Positions 43,077 to 52,546 of a stretch of DNA of 64,000 nt are shown here, piece after piece; position 1 is the first letter of the stretch, and the number at the start of each line of letters is the position of its first letter. Position numbers and translations under genes: made by a program. The DNA lies in contig CALWLJ010000015.1 in NCBI GenBank assembly GCA_944381495.1, forward strand, positions 1-64,000, read 5' to 3'. Origin of the DNA: an uncultured Mediterraneibacter sp. Its GTDB lineage: Bacteria; Bacillota; Clostridia; Lachnospirales; Lachnospiraceae. The notes beneath the pieces were generated by a model. That model did not search any database. It was not told the DNA's origin and saw only the letters and a list, made by a program, of their open reading frames with translations.

Positions 43077-43595
43077 ATGGGATTTACACATTTTGACGAG
43101 AACGGAAGGGCCAGGATGGTGGATGTGACTGACAAGAAGGAAACGGTGCGTGAGGCCTCCGCGGAGGGAAGGATCCTGGTGAGCCGTGAGGTGTTTGAGG
43201 CGATCCGCTCCGGATCAGTGGAGAAAGGCGACGTCCTTAATGTTGCCGCTACGGCGGGCATTATGGGGGCGAAGAAGACTTCGGAGCTGATCCCCATGTG
43301 CCATATCCTGCCTCTTACCAATTGCCGGGTCAGCTTCGAGATGGATCAGGAAGAGTGCGCTGTCTACTGCACCTGTACTGTAAAGGTGACGGGTAAGACA
43401 GGCGTGGAGATGGAGGCTCTGACCGGGGTCAGCACAGCACTGCTGACTATATATGACATGTGCAAGGCAATGGACAAAGGCATGGAGATCGGAGAGATCC
43501 GTCTGGTGAAGAAGACCGGAGGAAAGAGCGGAGATGTGTATAACAAGACACATCATGAGCGAAATAGAAAGAAAAAGGAACTGAATATTCTTTAA
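43077..43595 (+). CDS. moaC: Cyclic pyranopterin monophosphate synthase
   Basis: MoaC makes cyclic pyranopterin monophosphate, an early molybdenum-cofactor intermediate. The 172-residue protein carries [27 protein letters not shown], the [21 protein letters not shown] core (split here only for reading), and [18 protein letters not shown] short Lys/Arg-rich tail follows (about 159-172). GGGAGG precedes the ATG. It lies directly behind the ADGPTSIF gene and ahead of mogA and a MOSC gene. Confidence 0.93.
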   Translation: MGFTHFDENGRARMVDVTDKKETVREASAEGRILVSREVFEAIRSGSVEKGDVLNVAATAGIMGAKKTSELIPMCHILPLTNCRVSFEMDQEECAVYCTCTVKVTGKTGVEMEALTGVSTALLTIYDMCKAMDKGMEIGEIRLVKKTGGKSGDVYNKTHHERNRKKKELNIL

Positions 43596-43635
43596 AAGTT
43601 TTAATAGAAAGAATATTAAAATAGATGGTGTGCTG

Positions 43636-43660
43636 ACGGGAGGCGTCTGCCTCCTGTTTT
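43636..43660 (+). terminator. Terminator after moaC
   Basis: ACGGGAGGC (43636-43644) pairs with GCCTCCTGT (43649-43657) around GTCT, followed by a short T run. It may be partly read through into mogA. Confidence 0.6.
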
Positions 43661-43685
43661 GTAAAATGAAAAGAGGTTATGGCAT

Positions 43686-44204
43686 ATGGAACAGTCTGGA
43701 TGGAAAGCGGCAGTAGTAACACTCAGTGACAAAGGTTATGCAGGAGAGCGGGAGGATAAAAGCGGACCTCTTCTCTGTAAAATGCTGGAAGAAGAAGGCT
43801 ATGATGTGACAGAACATCTTCTGCTCCCGGATGATCAGAAGCAGATTGAAAAGTGTCTTTGTACACTGTGTGATGAAAAAAGAAACAATCTAATACTTAC
43901 AACCGGCGGAACCGGCTTTGCACCCCGGGACTGCACTCCGGAGGCAACTCTGGCAGTTGGAGAGAGAAACGTTCCGGGTATAGCAGAAGCTATGAGAAGC
44001 GCGTCTATGAAGATTACTCCCCGTGCCATGCTCAGCCGGGGCGTTTCTGTGATCCGTGGTAACACACTGATCATCAATCTTCCCGGCAGTCCGAAGGCGG
44101 CAAAAGAAAATCTGGAGGCGGTACTCCCGGCTCTGGGCCACGGACTGGAGATCCTCTCCGGTTCCGGCGGAGAATGTGCCGTGCCTTTAAAGGAAAATCA
44201 GTGA
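43686..44204 (+). CDS. Molybdopterin adenylyltransferase-like (MogA/MoaB)
   Basis: This 172-residue protein has the molybdopterin-binding fold with NLILTTGGTGFAPRDCTPEA, the family's GGTG...P.D.TPEA motif, and IINLPGSPKAAKENLEAVLP. MogA activates molybdopterin by adenylylation before metal insertion; MoaB is a close relative, and sequence alone does not decide between them. It follows moaC and precedes a MOSC gene by 16 bp. Confidence 0.9.
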   Translation: MEQSGWKAAVVTLSDKGYAGEREDKSGPLLCKMLEEEGYDVTEHLLLPDDQKQIEKCLCTLCDEKRNNLILTTGGTGFAPRDCTPEATLAVGERNVPGIAEAMRSASMKITPRAMLSRGVSVIRGNTLIINLPGSPKAAKENLEAVLPALGHGLEILSGSGGECAVPLKENQ

Positions 44205-44220
44205 GGAGGAAGAAATTCAT

Positions 44221-44652
44221 ATGGGAAAAGTTCTGGCAGTCTGTACAAGTCCGGCGAAAGGAACGCCAAAGCAGAATGTACAGGAAGGAAATTTTATTCA
44301 GGATTTTGGCATAGAAGGCGATGCCCATGCCGGCAAATGGCACCGGCAGGTCAGTCTTCTTTCTTATAATAAAATAGAAGAATTCCGAAAGCGCGGAGCG
44401 GAAGTGGAAGACGGAGCTTTCGGAGAAAATCTGGTGGTAGAGGGGATTGATTTCCGCGCACTGCCCGTAGGGACCCGGCTTGGGTGCAGTGATGTGGTCC
44501 TGGAAATCACGCAGATCGGAAAGGAATGTCATCATGGCTGTCAGATCTTTCAGAAGATGGGAGACTGTATCATGCCACGGGAAGGTGTGTTTGCAAAAGT
44601 AATCCGGGGAGGAAAGATCCGTGTGGGAGATGAAATGATGATCCTGAGGTAA
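44221..44652 (+). CDS. MOSC-domain protein
   Basis: The 143-residue protein is a single MOSC domain: GIEGDAHAGKWHRQVSLLS near the start, FGENLVVEGIDF in the middle, and the conserved Cys region IGKECHHGCQIF. MOSC proteins bind molybdopterin-type ligands or carry sulfur via the Cys; stand-alone copies next to mogA and moaC are common in Clostridia. GAGGAGG precedes the ATG. Confidence 0.9.
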   Translation: MGKVLAVCTSPAKGTPKQNVQEGNFIQDFGIEGDAHAGKWHRQVSLLSYNKIEEFRKRGAEVEDGAFGENLVVEGIDFRALPVGTRLGCSDVVLEITQIGKECHHGCQIFQKMGDCIMPREGVFAKVIRGGKIRVGDEMMILR

Positions 44653-44739
44653 AAGCCTCTTGCACGCCGGGCATTTTCGGTATATTCTAAATTGGTAACA
44701 CTTTGGAGAAACTGGGAAAGGCAGCATGGTATAGATCCA

Positions 44740-45642
44740 ATGAGGAAGGTGAAAATCTTATTTCCGGCTCTGGTCAGTGTTCTTTTGCTCGCTGGATGCA
44801 GTCTGCATTTAGAAGATGAGAAGGATGCCGGAGAACAGCCAGCCGGTGTGGTAATAGAAGAAAAAGACGGAATCTCCTATTTCCATTTTCAGGATGTGGA
44901 AGAAAATGAATATGAAGCGGTGCTTCTCGAATCGGTTCCCCGATGTACTTATGATTTTGACAGAATGATCACAGATGAACATTCCGGATATAAATCATAT
45001 TTAGATGAAGAGCATGGCGTGACATCCAGAATGGGGATTGATGTTTCTGAGTTCCAGGGAGAGGATATTGACTGGCAGCAGGTGAAGGCAAGCGGGATTG
45101 AATTCGTTTTTGTCCGTGTAGGATACCGTGCATACGGGGAAGGCGGTGAGCTGGTGCTCGACGCCATGTTTGACCAGAATATGCAGGGCGCTCTGGATGC
45201 CGGACTTGATGTGGGAGTATACTTTTTTTCTCAGGCCGTGAGTGCGGCAGAGGTTATCGAGGAAGCTGAATTTGTGCTGGATCATATCAGCCCATATGAG
45301 ATCAGCGGTCCGGTTGTATATGATACAGAGGAGATCAGCTGGGACAAGGCACGCACGGATGAGAATACGGATCAGGAGTTTACGAATTTCTGTAAGATTT
45401 TCTGCGATACTATGGAATATGAGGGTTATGACACCATGATCTACGCCAATATGAAATGGATGGCGTTTACGCTGGATATGGAGGAACTGAAGGACTATGA
45501 TTTCTGGTATGCAGACTATCATGAGCTTCCCCAGTGTCCATACGATTATAAGATCTGGCAGTACAGTGAGTCCGGGAGCGTGCCGGGCATAAAAGGAAAT
45601 GTGGATCTGGATATATGGTTTCAGGAGGATGAAGAGAAATGA
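44740..45642 (+). CDS. GH25 muramidase-like lipoprotein
   Basis: The 300-residue protein has a lipoprotein signal peptide with lipobox LLAGC (Cys near residue 20) and a GH25 fold: opening RMGIDVSEFQGEDIDW, the central VVYDTEEISWD with catalytic acids, and IWQYSESGSVPGIKGNVDLD at the end. GH25 enzymes cut peptidoglycan between N-acetylmuramic acid and N-acetylglucosamine. It would act outside the cell, tethered to the membrane. The ATG at 44740 gives a proper signal peptide, although no strong ribosome binding site is near it. The stop overlaps prmA. Confidence 0.85.
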   Translation: MRKVKILFPALVSVLLLAGCSLHLEDEKDAGEQPAGVVIEEKDGISYFHFQDVEENEYEAVLLESVPRCTYDFDRMITDEHSGYKSYLDEEHGVTSRMGIDVSEFQGEDIDWQQVKASGIEFVFVRVGYRAYGEGGELVLDAMFDQNMQGALDAGLDVGVYFFSQAVSAAEVIEEAEFVLDHISPYEISGPVVYDTEEISWDKARTDENTDQEFTNFCKIFCDTMEYEGYDTMIYANMKWMAFTLDMEELKDYDFWYADYHELPQCPYDYKIWQYSESGSVPGIKGNVDLDIWFQEDEEK

Positions 45643-46610
45643 AATGGAATAAATTTCGGTTAAAGACAACAACGCAGGCAGAGGATATTGTCAGCAGCAT
45701 GCTGATGGATCTCGGGATTCAGGGAGTGGAGATTGAGGACCATATTCCTTTGAGCCAGTCGGACAAGGAGCAGATGTTTGTAGATATCCTGCCTGAGATT
45801 GAGGCGGACGATGGAGTTGCCTATCTCAGTTTCTATCTGGAGGAAGATGATGACAAGGAGAAGATCCTTGCAGATGTAATGAACGGCCTCAGAGAAATGT
45901 CCGAGTATGTAGATGTAGGGGAATGTGTGATCGAAGAGTCACAGACAGAAGATGTGGACTGGGTGAATAACTGGAAACAGTACTTCCATCAGTTCTATGT
46001 CGATGATATTCTGATCATCCCGTCCTGGGAGGACGTAAAACCGGAGGATGAGGATAAGATGGTGATTCATATTGATCCGGGGACGGCTTTCGGTACAGGT
46101 ATGCATGAGACGACTCAGCTCTGTATCCGTCAGATCAGAAAGTATACGAAAGAAGGCACGAAAATCCTTGATGTGGGATGCGGCAGCGGTATTCTCGGCA
46201 TGCTGGCCCTGAAGTTCGGAGCCGCTTACTCTGTAGGCACGGATCTGGATCCCTGCGCGATTGAGGCAACCAGGGAAAACATGGAGGTAAACGGAATCCG
46301 GGATGACCAGTATGAAGTCATGATCGGCAATATTATTGATGATAAGGCCGTGCAGGATAAGGTGGGATATGAGTGCTATGATATTGTGGCTGCCAACATT
46401 CTCGCGGACGTCCTTGTCCAGCTGACGCCTGTGGTCGTAAACCAGCTGAAACCGGGCGGGATCTATATCACCAGCGGAATCATTGATGACAAGGAACAGA
46501 CGGTAGTGGATGCAGTCAGGGCAGCAGGGCTGGAAGTACTTGATGTGACATATCAGGGGGAATGGGTCTGTGTTACAGCCAGAAAGCCTGAGCAGGTAAA
46601 AGGAGTTTGA
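45639..46610 (+). CDS. prmA: Ribosomal protein L11 methyltransferase
   Basis: PrmA trimethylates residues of ribosomal protein L11. The 323-residue protein has the expected N-terminal substrate-binding domain and a class I methyltransferase domain with IDPGTAFGTGMHETTQ and the SAM motif LDVGCGSGILGMLALKFGA, then ANILADVL. It overlaps the GH25 gene (ATGA) and is followed one base later by rsmE, the usual prmA-rsmE pairing in Firmicutes. Confidence 0.95.
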   Translation: MKWNKFRLKTTTQAEDIVSSMLMDLGIQGVEIEDHIPLSQSDKEQMFVDILPEIEADDGVAYLSFYLEEDDDKEKILADVMNGLREMSEYVDVGECVIEESQTEDVDWVNNWKQYFHQFYVDDILIIPSWEDVKPEDEDKMVIHIDPGTAFGTGMHETTQLCIRQIRKYTKEGTKILDVGCGSGILGMLALKFGAAYSVGTDLDPCAIEATRENMEVNGIRDDQYEVMIGNIIDDKAVQDKVGYECYDIVAANILADVLVQLTPVVVNQLKPGGIYITSGIIDDKEQTVVDAVRAAGLEVLDVTYQGEWVCVTARKPEQVKGV

Positions 46611-46611
46611 T

Positions 46612-47385
46612 ATGCAGCACTTTTTTGCAGACCGGTCGGCGATACAGGAAAACAAGATTTATCTGGAGGGTCCGGATCTCAATCATATGAAAAATGTTCT
46701 GCGTATGAAACCTGGAGAGGACGTGCAGATCAGCGATGGAGACGGCACCTCGTACCTGTGCTGTATAGACGGGTATGAGGAGAACAGAGCAGTTCTTGAT
46801 ATTCTGAAAATACTGGAAAATGATACAGAGCTTCCATCAAGGATCACCCTTTTCCAGGGACTGCCCAAAGGGGACAAGATGGAATGGATCGTTCAGAAAG
46901 CGGTAGAGCTTGGGGCATACGCCGTTGTTCCGTTTGCGGCAAAGCGTTCTGTCGTAAAGCTGGATGAGAAGAAGGCGGGGAAGAAGCTTTCACGCTGGCA
47001 GGCGATCGCAAAGGGAGCGGCGGAGCAGTCCGGGAGAGGCATCGTTCCCCAGGTCCATACAGTAATGACATTTGAAGAGGCGTTAAGGAAAGCAGGGGAG
47101 ATGGATGTTCTGATGATCCCTTACGAGCTTGAGGAAGGAATGACAGAAACGGTTCGGTGTGTTGAGAAGATTGAGCCGGGACAGTCAATCGGGATATTTA
47201 TCGGTCCGGAAGGCGGGTTCGAACAGGAAGAGGTAGAGCGTGCCAAAGCAGCAGGAGCTGTTCCGGTTTCCCTGGGAAAGAGGATCCTGCGTACAGAGAC
47301 GGCAGGTCTGACAGTTCTTTCCATCCTGATGTATCATCTGGAGAGCCGGAGCTCCTGTGTATCATCTCAGGAGCTTGAATCATAA
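46612..47385 (+). CDS. rsmE: 16S rRNA (uracil-1498-N3)-methyltransferase
   Basis: RsmE is a SPOUT-fold enzyme that methylates U1498 of 16S rRNA. The 257-residue protein has an N-terminal PUA-like part (NHMKNVLRMKPGEDVQISDG) and the SPOUT knot with IFIGPEGGFEQEE and LGKRILRTETAGL. It sits immediately behind prmA with an AAAAGGAG site inside the end of that gene. Confidence 0.95.
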   Translation: MQHFFADRSAIQENKIYLEGPDLNHMKNVLRMKPGEDVQISDGDGTSYLCCIDGYEENRAVLDILKILENDTELPSRITLFQGLPKGDKMEWIVQKAVELGAYAVVPFAAKRSVVKLDEKKAGKKLSRWQAIAKGAAEQSGRGIVPQVHTVMTFEEALRKAGEMDVLMIPYELEEGMTETVRCVEKIEPGQSIGIFIGPEGGFEQEEVERAKAAGAVPVSLGKRILRTETAGLTVLSILMYHLESRSSCVSSQELES

Positions 47386-47423
47386 TTTATATCAGAAGAA
47401 TAGAATAGAAAAGGAAAGGAACT

Positions 47424-48581
47424 ATGGAAGTTTATTTGGACAATTCTGCTACAACAATGTGCTATCCTGAAGTGGGAGAACTGGTCTATCAGGTTCTGTG
47501 CAGAGATTACGGAAATCCGTCATCCATGCACAGAAAAGGTGTAGAGGCAGAGCATTATATACGGCAGTCGAAAGAAACTCTTGCAAAACTGCTTAAAGTG
47601 AATGCAAAGGAGATTTACTTTACATCCGGAGGAACGGAGAGTGACAATCTGGCTCTGATCGGATGTGCCAGAGCAAACCGGAGAGCGGGGAATCACCTGA
47701 TTACAACATCTATCGAGCACCCGGCAATCTTAAATACGATGCGTTACCTGGAGGAGGAAGAAGGATTTCGTGTCACATATCTTCCGGTGGATGCGCAGGG
47801 AAAGGTGAGTCTGGAGGCACTGAAAGAAGCTCTCTGTCCGGAGACAATTCTGGTATCCATCATGTATGTAAATAATGAAGTGGGAACCGTACAGCCGGTG
47901 CAGGAAGCTGCACAGATTGTAAAACGATATAAGCCATCTATCCTGTTTCATACAGATGCGGTTCAGGGATTTGGAAAGTACATTATATATCCGAAAAGGA
48001 TGGGGATTGACCTTCTTACAGCCAGCGGGCATAAGATCCATGGACCAAAAGGCATCGGATTCCTTTATATTGACAGCAAGGTGAAGATTCATCCCATCGT
48101 ATTTGGCGGGGAACAGCAGAAAAATATCCGTTCCGGCACAGAAAATGTACCGGGGATCGCAGGACTTGGGCTTGCCGCCAAGATGATCTATCAGGATCTC
48201 GGTGTGAAGACTGCGCTGATGCGCGAACTGAAGGAACATTTTATTGAGGGTATAAGGAAGATCGACCATACGGTGATCCATGGAATGACAGATGAAGGAA
48301 GCGCTCCACATATTATCAGTGTGGGATTCGCAGGCGTACGCAGCGAAGTGCTCCTCCACACGCTGGAAGATAAAGGAATCTATGTGTCATCAGGATCCGC
48401 CTGCTCGTCAAACCATCCTGCAGTCAGCGGCGTGCTGAAAGGAATCGGAGCGCCGAGAGAGTATCTGGATGCGACTCTGCGGTTTAGCATGTCGGAGTTT
48501 ACGACAAAAGAAGAAATTGACTATACGTTGGAAACACTATATAATTGTATACCGATGCTCAGAAGATTTACGAGAAGATAA
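47424..48581 (+). CDS. Cysteine desulfurase (IscS/NifS family)
   Basis: This pyridoxal-phosphate enzyme removes sulfur from cysteine. In 385 residues it has LDNSATT at the start, the PLP Lys204 in SGHKIHGPKG, and the sulfur-carrying Cys in VSSGSACSSNHPAV. It is directly upstream of thiI, as with NifZ-ThiI in Bacillus, and is probably the dedicated sulfur donor for 4-thiouridine in tRNA. Start is supported by GAAAAGGAAAGG. Confidence 0.93.
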   Translation: MEVYLDNSATTMCYPEVGELVYQVLCRDYGNPSSMHRKGVEAEHYIRQSKETLAKLLKVNAKEIYFTSGGTESDNLALIGCARANRRAGNHLITTSIEHPAILNTMRYLEEEEGFRVTYLPVDAQGKVSLEALKEALCPETILVSIMYVNNEVGTVQPVQEAAQIVKRYKPSILFHTDAVQGFGKYIIYPKRMGIDLLTASGHKIHGPKGIGFLYIDSKVKIHPIVFGGEQQKNIRSGTENVPGIAGLGLAAKMIYQDLGVKTALMRELKEHFIEGIRKIDHTVIHGMTDEGSAPHIISVGFAGVRSEVLLHTLEDKGIYVSSGSACSSNHPAVSGVLKGIGAPREYLDATLRFSMSEFTTKEEIDYTLETLYNCIPMLRRFTRR

Positions 48582-48610
48582 TATATACGTAATATGATGA
48601 AGGAGAAAAT

Positions 48611-49801
48611 ATGAAATTTCATTCATTTTTGATCAAGTACGGTGAGATTGGAATCAAAGGAAAGAACAGATATATGTTCGAGGATGCGCTGGTTCGTCAG
48701 ATCCGCTACGCGCTTCGTACGGTAGATGGAGAGTTCCTCGTTCATAAATGCCATGGACGTGTGTATGTGGATTGCGAAGGGGAGTATGATTATGAGGAGG
48801 CAGTGGAAAGCCTGAAAAAGGTGTTTGGAATCGTAGGCATTTGCCCGGTTGTCCGGGTGGAAGTCAAGGATCCGGAACTCCTGAAAAAGGATGTGGTATC
48901 CTATGTGGAACAGGTTTATCCGGACAGAAACAAGACCTTCAAGGTTGAGGCCAGAAGAGCGAATAAGAGATATCCCCAGAATTCCATGGAACTGAACTGC
49001 TCTCTTGGAGAAGCTGTTCTGGAAGCGTTTCCCGAGATGAAGGTAGATGTACACAATCCGGATATCCGGCTGAATGTGGAGATCCGCGAGGAAGTCTATA
49101 TCTATTCAGAGATTATTCCCGGACCGGGGGGGATGCCGGTAGGAACCAACGGCAGTGCGATGCTTCTTCTTTCCGGCGGGATTGACAGTCCGGTTGCCGG
49201 TTACATGGTGGCAAAGCGAGGCGTTGAGATTGAAGCAGTGTATTTCCATGCTCCGCCGTATACAAGCGAACGTGCGAAGGAGAAGGTAGTAGATCTGGCA
49301 AGACTGGTATCCGCTTATGCAGGTCCCATTAAGCTGCATGTAGTTAATTTTACAGATATTCAGCTTTATATATATGAAAAGTGCCCCCATGAGGAGCTTA
49401 CAATTATTATGCGGCGCTATATGATGCGGATCGCAGAGCATTTCGCGAAGAAGGATGGATGTCTGGGACTGATCACCGGAGAAAGTATCGGCCAGGTGGC
49501 AAGCCAGACCATGCAGAGCCTCGCAGCGACAAACGCCGTATGTACCCTGCCTGTATACCGTCCGCTGATCGGATTTGACAAGCGGGAAATCGTAGAGATA
49601 TCGGAGAAGATAGATACTTACGAGGTATCCATCCAGCCTTATGAAGACTGTTGTACGATATTCGTAGCGAAACATCCCGTAACGAAACCAGATGTTTCCA
49701 GAATCGAAAAGTCAGAGCAGAAGCTGACAGAGCAGATTGATGAGCTGATGGAAAAAGCAATCGAAACAACAGAAGTAATTTATGTAAAGTATGGGGAATG
49801 A
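48611..49801 (+). CDS. thiI: tRNA 4-thiouridine synthetase
   Basis: ThiI makes 4-thiouridine at tRNA position 8. The 396-residue protein has a ferredoxin-like/THUMP N-terminal part (to about 165) and a PP-loop ATPase domain with LLLSGGIDSPVAGYM. There is no C-terminal rhodanese domain, so sulfur must come from a partner, and the desulfurase gene directly upstream fits. GAAGGAG precedes the ATG. A CCCGCTG hairpin follows at 49811-49844. Confidence 0.95.
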   Translation: MKFHSFLIKYGEIGIKGKNRYMFEDALVRQIRYALRTVDGEFLVHKCHGRVYVDCEGEYDYEEAVESLKKVFGIVGICPVVRVEVKDPELLKKDVVSYVEQVYPDRNKTFKVEARRANKRYPQNSMELNCSLGEAVLEAFPEMKVDVHNPDIRLNVEIREEVYIYSEIIPGPGGMPVGTNGSAMLLLSGGIDSPVAGYMVAKRGVEIEAVYFHAPPYTSERAKEKVVDLARLVSAYAGPIKLHVVNFTDIQLYIYEKCPHEELTIIMRRYMMRIAEHFAKKDGCLGLITGESIGQVASQTMQSLAATNAVCTLPVYRPLIGFDKREIVEISEKIDTYEVSIQPYEDCCTIFVAKHPVTKPDVSRIEKSEQKLTEQIDELMEKAIETTEVIYVKYGE

Positions 49802-49810
49802 TAAAACGAT

Positions 49811-49844
49811 CCCGCTGTTATGTATCTAAAGACATAGCAGCGGG
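49811..49844. terminator. Hairpin after thiI
   Basis: CCCGCTGTTATGT pairs with ACATAGCAGCGGG around an eight-base loop. The T run is weak on both strands, so termination strength is uncertain. Confidence 0.5.
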
Positions 49845-49911
49845 AAAATCAGAGAACCTGGAGGGCCTTTACGGTTATAAAACAGAAAATCTGCCGTGGG
49901 TATGTTCTGAG

Positions 49912-49946
49912 AAGTAGAAAAAGCTGCCTCGTCAACAGAGACAGCT
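49912..49946 (-). terminator. Terminator of the HPr-like gene
   Basis: On the minus strand AGCTGTCTC pairs with GAGGCAGCT, followed by TTTTTC, about 35 bp beyond the stop. Confidence 0.7.
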
Positions 49947-49978
49947 CTTCTGCTTACTCAAAATAATAAATTAATTAA

Positions 49979-50212
49979 TTATTTAATGATGTACGGATCA
50001 AGAGCAGCGAGAATTTCGCTTACATCTCCATCAGCGTGGATATTCAGGTCGATCGGTTTGGAAAGATCCAGGCTGAAAATACCCATGATTGATTTGGCAT
50101 CTATAACATATCTTCCGGATACTAAATCAAAGTCATTGTCATACTTTGTGATTTCGTTAACAAAAGATTTTACTTTGTCGATTGAATTTAATGAGATCTG
50201 TACTGTCTTCAT
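49979..50212 (-). CDS. HPr-like protein lacking the phospho-histidine
   Basis: The 77-residue protein has the size and pattern of HPr, the phosphocarrier of sugar PTS uptake. The conserved site GLHARP is missing: residues at that place read SIDKVKSF, so no His15 or Arg17. The regulatory Ser46 region is kept (DAKSIMGIFSLDL). It cannot pass phosphate in the PTS as HPr does, but could act through seryl phosphorylation, as Crh does in Bacillus. The ATG ending at 50212 has AAGGAGG upstream. Confidence 0.82.
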   Translation of the reverse strand: MKTVQISLNSIDKVKSFVNEITKYDNDFDLVSGRYVIDAKSIMGIFSLDLSKPIDLNIHADGDVSEILAALDPYIIK

Positions 50213-50230
50213 TTTTAATTCCCTCCTTGG

Positions 50231-50261
50231 ATTATACAATAAAGTAAGGCTTTAAGCCTTA
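50231..50261 (-). promoter_or_regulatory. Promoter and palindromic operator of the HPr-like gene
   Basis: A perfect -10 (TATAAT, 50236-50231 on the minus strand) lies 19 bp from the start. The -35 region is replaced by the perfect palindrome TAAGGCTT-T-AAGCCTTA (50245-50261), a likely regulator site. Confidence 0.5.
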
Positions 50262-50328
50262 TGTATATTCTACGGGATGAAACAACAAAAGTCAAGAAAC
50301 AATAGAGGAAAAAAGAGGTAAAATAGTG

Positions 50329-51621
50329 ATGAAAAAAGCCGCGCTTCACAATCTGGGATGCAAAGTAAATGCTTATGAGACTGAGGCCATGCAGGAGATG
50401 CTGGAGAAAGCAGGATATGAGATTGTTCCCTTTAAAGAAGGGGCAGATGTATATGTGATCAACACCTGCACCGTAACTAATATTGCAGATCGAAAATCAC
50501 GGCAGATGCTCCACCGTGCCAGAAAAATGAATCCGGATGCCATCGTGGTGGCGGCAGGCTGTTACGTACAGGCACAGGCGGAAAAAAACGAGATTGATCC
50601 CTGCATTGATATTGTGATCGGAAACAATCATAAAAAAGATCTTGTGGGAATATTAAAAAAATATGAGGCGGAGAGATCTTCCCAGAAAAGTCTGGAAGAA
50701 ATCGGGAGGACCAGAGAGTATGAGGCTCTCCATCTGAGCAGGCCGGGAGATCATACCCGGGCATATATAAAAGTTCAGGATGGATGTAATCAGTTCTGCA
50801 CATATTGTATCATTCCATATGCACGCGGAAGGGTCCGGAGCCGCGACATGGAGGATGTAGTGAGAGAAGTTGAAGAGCTGGCGGATAATGGCTATAAAGA
50901 GATTGTCCTTACGGGAATTCATCTGAGTTCCTACGGGATCGACTTTGACGGTCAGCGCCATCTGGCGGATCTGATCCGGGCTGTCCACGAAGTGGACGGC
51001 ATCATGCGTATCCGTCTTGGATCGCTGGAACCGGGAATCATAACAGAAGAGTTTGCCCGCGAACTGGCTTCCCTGACGAAAATCTGCCCTCATTTTCATC
51101 TTTCTCTGCAGAGTGGCTGCGATGCAACTCTTAAGAGAATGAACCGCAGATATACAAGCGACGAATATTATGAAAAGTGCTGTATACTCAGAAAATATTT
51201 CGATAATCCTGCGCTGACGACAGATGTGATTGTCGGATTTCCGGGAGAGACTGAGGAAGAATTCCAGCAGTCCTATGCATTTGTGGATAAAGTGAACTTT
51301 TATGAGACTCATATTTTCAAATATTCCCGCCGGGAGGGGACAAAAGCCGCATCTATGGACGGGCAGATCGATGAACAGACTAAATCAGACCGCAGTGCCC
51401 GCATGATCGCATTGGGAGAGAAAAAGCGAAAACTTTATGAAGAAAGTTTCCGCGGAAAAGAAGTGGAGATCCTGTTTGAGGAAGATATGATGCTGGACGG
51501 CAGAAAGGTTCAGACTGGACATACAAGAGAATATATAAAAATTGCACGGCAGTCAGAAGAAAATCTCCGTAATTGTATCGTAAAAGCCAAAATTGATCAT
51601 GATTTACAAATTATTCATTGA
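50329..51621 (+). CDS. mtaB: tRNA t6A37 methylthiotransferase
   Basis: MtaB adds a methylthio group to N6-threonylcarbamoyl-adenosine 37 of tRNA. This 430-residue radical-SAM protein has the N-terminal cluster domain (LGCKVNAYETEAM, NTCTVTN, GCYVQ), the radical-SAM motif CNQFCTYCIIPYARGR (CxxxCxxC) and a C-terminal TRAM domain. GTG at 50326 is an alternative start. GAGG lies 10 bp before the chosen ATG. Confidence 0.93.
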   Translation: MKKAALHNLGCKVNAYETEAMQEMLEKAGYEIVPFKEGADVYVINTCTVTNIADRKSRQMLHRARKMNPDAIVVAAGCYVQAQAEKNEIDPCIDIVIGNNHKKDLVGILKKYEAERSSQKSLEEIGRTREYEALHLSRPGDHTRAYIKVQDGCNQFCTYCIIPYARGRVRSRDMEDVVREVEELADNGYKEIVLTGIHLSSYGIDFDGQRHLADLIRAVHEVDGIMRIRLGSLEPGIITEEFARELASLTKICPHFHLSLQSGCDATLKRMNRRYTSDEYYEKCCILRKYFDNPALTTDVIVGFPGETEEEFQQSYAFVDKVNFYETHIFKYSRREGTKAASMDGQIDEQTKSDRSARMIALGEKKRKLYEESFRGKEVEILFEEDMMLDGRKVQTGHTREYIKIARQSEENLRNCIVKAKIDHDLQIIH

Positions 51622-51717
51622 ATTTTAAAAAACATTATATTAAAATTGTAAATAGGGATTTCGGGCTTTCCCGGAATATTTGACTTACTGTATATACAAA
51701 AAGGAGGAACGAAGAAG

Positions 51718-51981
51718 ATGAGTGATTTAAGCAATACTCAATTCTTTCAGGTTGAGCCGGGACCGCAGATCTCAGCAAAGGATATTCTTGAGATCGTGTT
51801 CAAGGCTCTTAAAGAAAAAGGATATAATCCGGTGAACCAGATCGTCGGATATATTATGTCAGGAGACCCCACTTACATTACGAGCTATAATGGTGCGAGA
51901 AGTCTCGTTATGAAAGTGGAGAGAGATGAGCTGGTAGAAGAACTGCTGAAATCGTATATTGCGAACAATACATGGGAATAA
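51718..51981 (+). CDS. ireB: IreB-family regulatory phosphoprotein
   Basis: The 87-residue protein belongs to the DUF965/IreB family. Enterococcal IreB is phosphorylated on N-terminal threonines by the kinase IreK and affects cephalosporin resistance. Here Thr7 lies in [10 protein letters not shown]. The conserved core [20 protein letters not shown] is intact. AAAAAGGAGG precedes the ATG. ruvX starts 7 bp later, the order found in many Firmicutes. Confidence 0.94.
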   Translation: MSDLSNTQFFQVEPGPQISAKDILEIVFKALKEKGYNPVNQIVGYIMSGDPTYITSYNGARSLVMKVERDELVEELLKSYIANNTWE

Positions 51982-51988
51982 TCCTGTT

Positions 51989-52459
51989 ATGAGGATCATG
52001 GGACTTGACTATGGGACGAAGACGGTGGGAGTCGCAGTGAGCGATCCACTTGGTCTGACTGCCCAGGGAATTGAGACGGTAGAAAGAAAAGAAGAGAACA
52101 AGCTTCGAAGGACCTGTGCGCGGATTGAAGAACTGGTCCGGGAATACCAGGTGGAGAAGATTGTTCTTGGATTTCCAAAGCACATGAACAATGATATCGG
52201 AGAAAGAGCCCTTAAAACTCTTGAATTCCGCGATATGCTGGCCAGACGGACCGGACTTGAAATCATAATGTGGGATGAACGCCTTACCACAGTGTCGGCA
52301 GAACGTACACTGATGGAAAGCGGAGTAAGACGTGAAAACCGCAAGAAATTTATAGACAAGATCGCGGCTGTTTTTATTCTGCAGGGATACCTGGATTCTC
52401 TTTCTATAAAAGGAAATGGGCATGTACCGGCGGAGACAGAGGAAACAGGCAGTTTTTAG
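51989..52459 (+). CDS. ruvX: RuvX/YqgF Holliday junction resolvase-like protein
   Basis: RuvX is an RNase H-like nuclease linked to Holliday junction resolution and 16S rRNA 5'-end processing. The 156-residue protein begins [20 protein letters not shown] with the first catalytic Asp, and contains [14 protein letters not shown] and [14 protein letters not shown]. The family opens at this MRIMGLDYG, so a TTG start 30 bp upstream inside ireB is rejected. No strong ribosome binding site is seen, so coupling to ireB is likely. Confidence 0.92.
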   Translation: MRIMGLDYGTKTVGVAVSDPLGLTAQGIETVERKEENKLRRTCARIEELVREYQVEKIVLGFPKHMNNDIGERALKTLEFRDMLARRTGLEIIMWDERLTTVSAERTLMESGVRRENRKKFIDKIAAVFILQGYLDSLSIKGNGHVPAETEETGSF

Positions 52460-52546
52460 ATAATCCTTTTTATCAAAGGATACCTTATATTTACAATTAA
52501 AAGATATTCTTCTTTATCAGGGGATATTTTTCAGGGGACATTTATT

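Noticed and set aside
49802-49978. tRNA or small RNA gene in the thiI/HPr spacer
   Set aside because: The two hairpins are explained as ends of the convergent genes, and no cloverleaf or promoter is visible.
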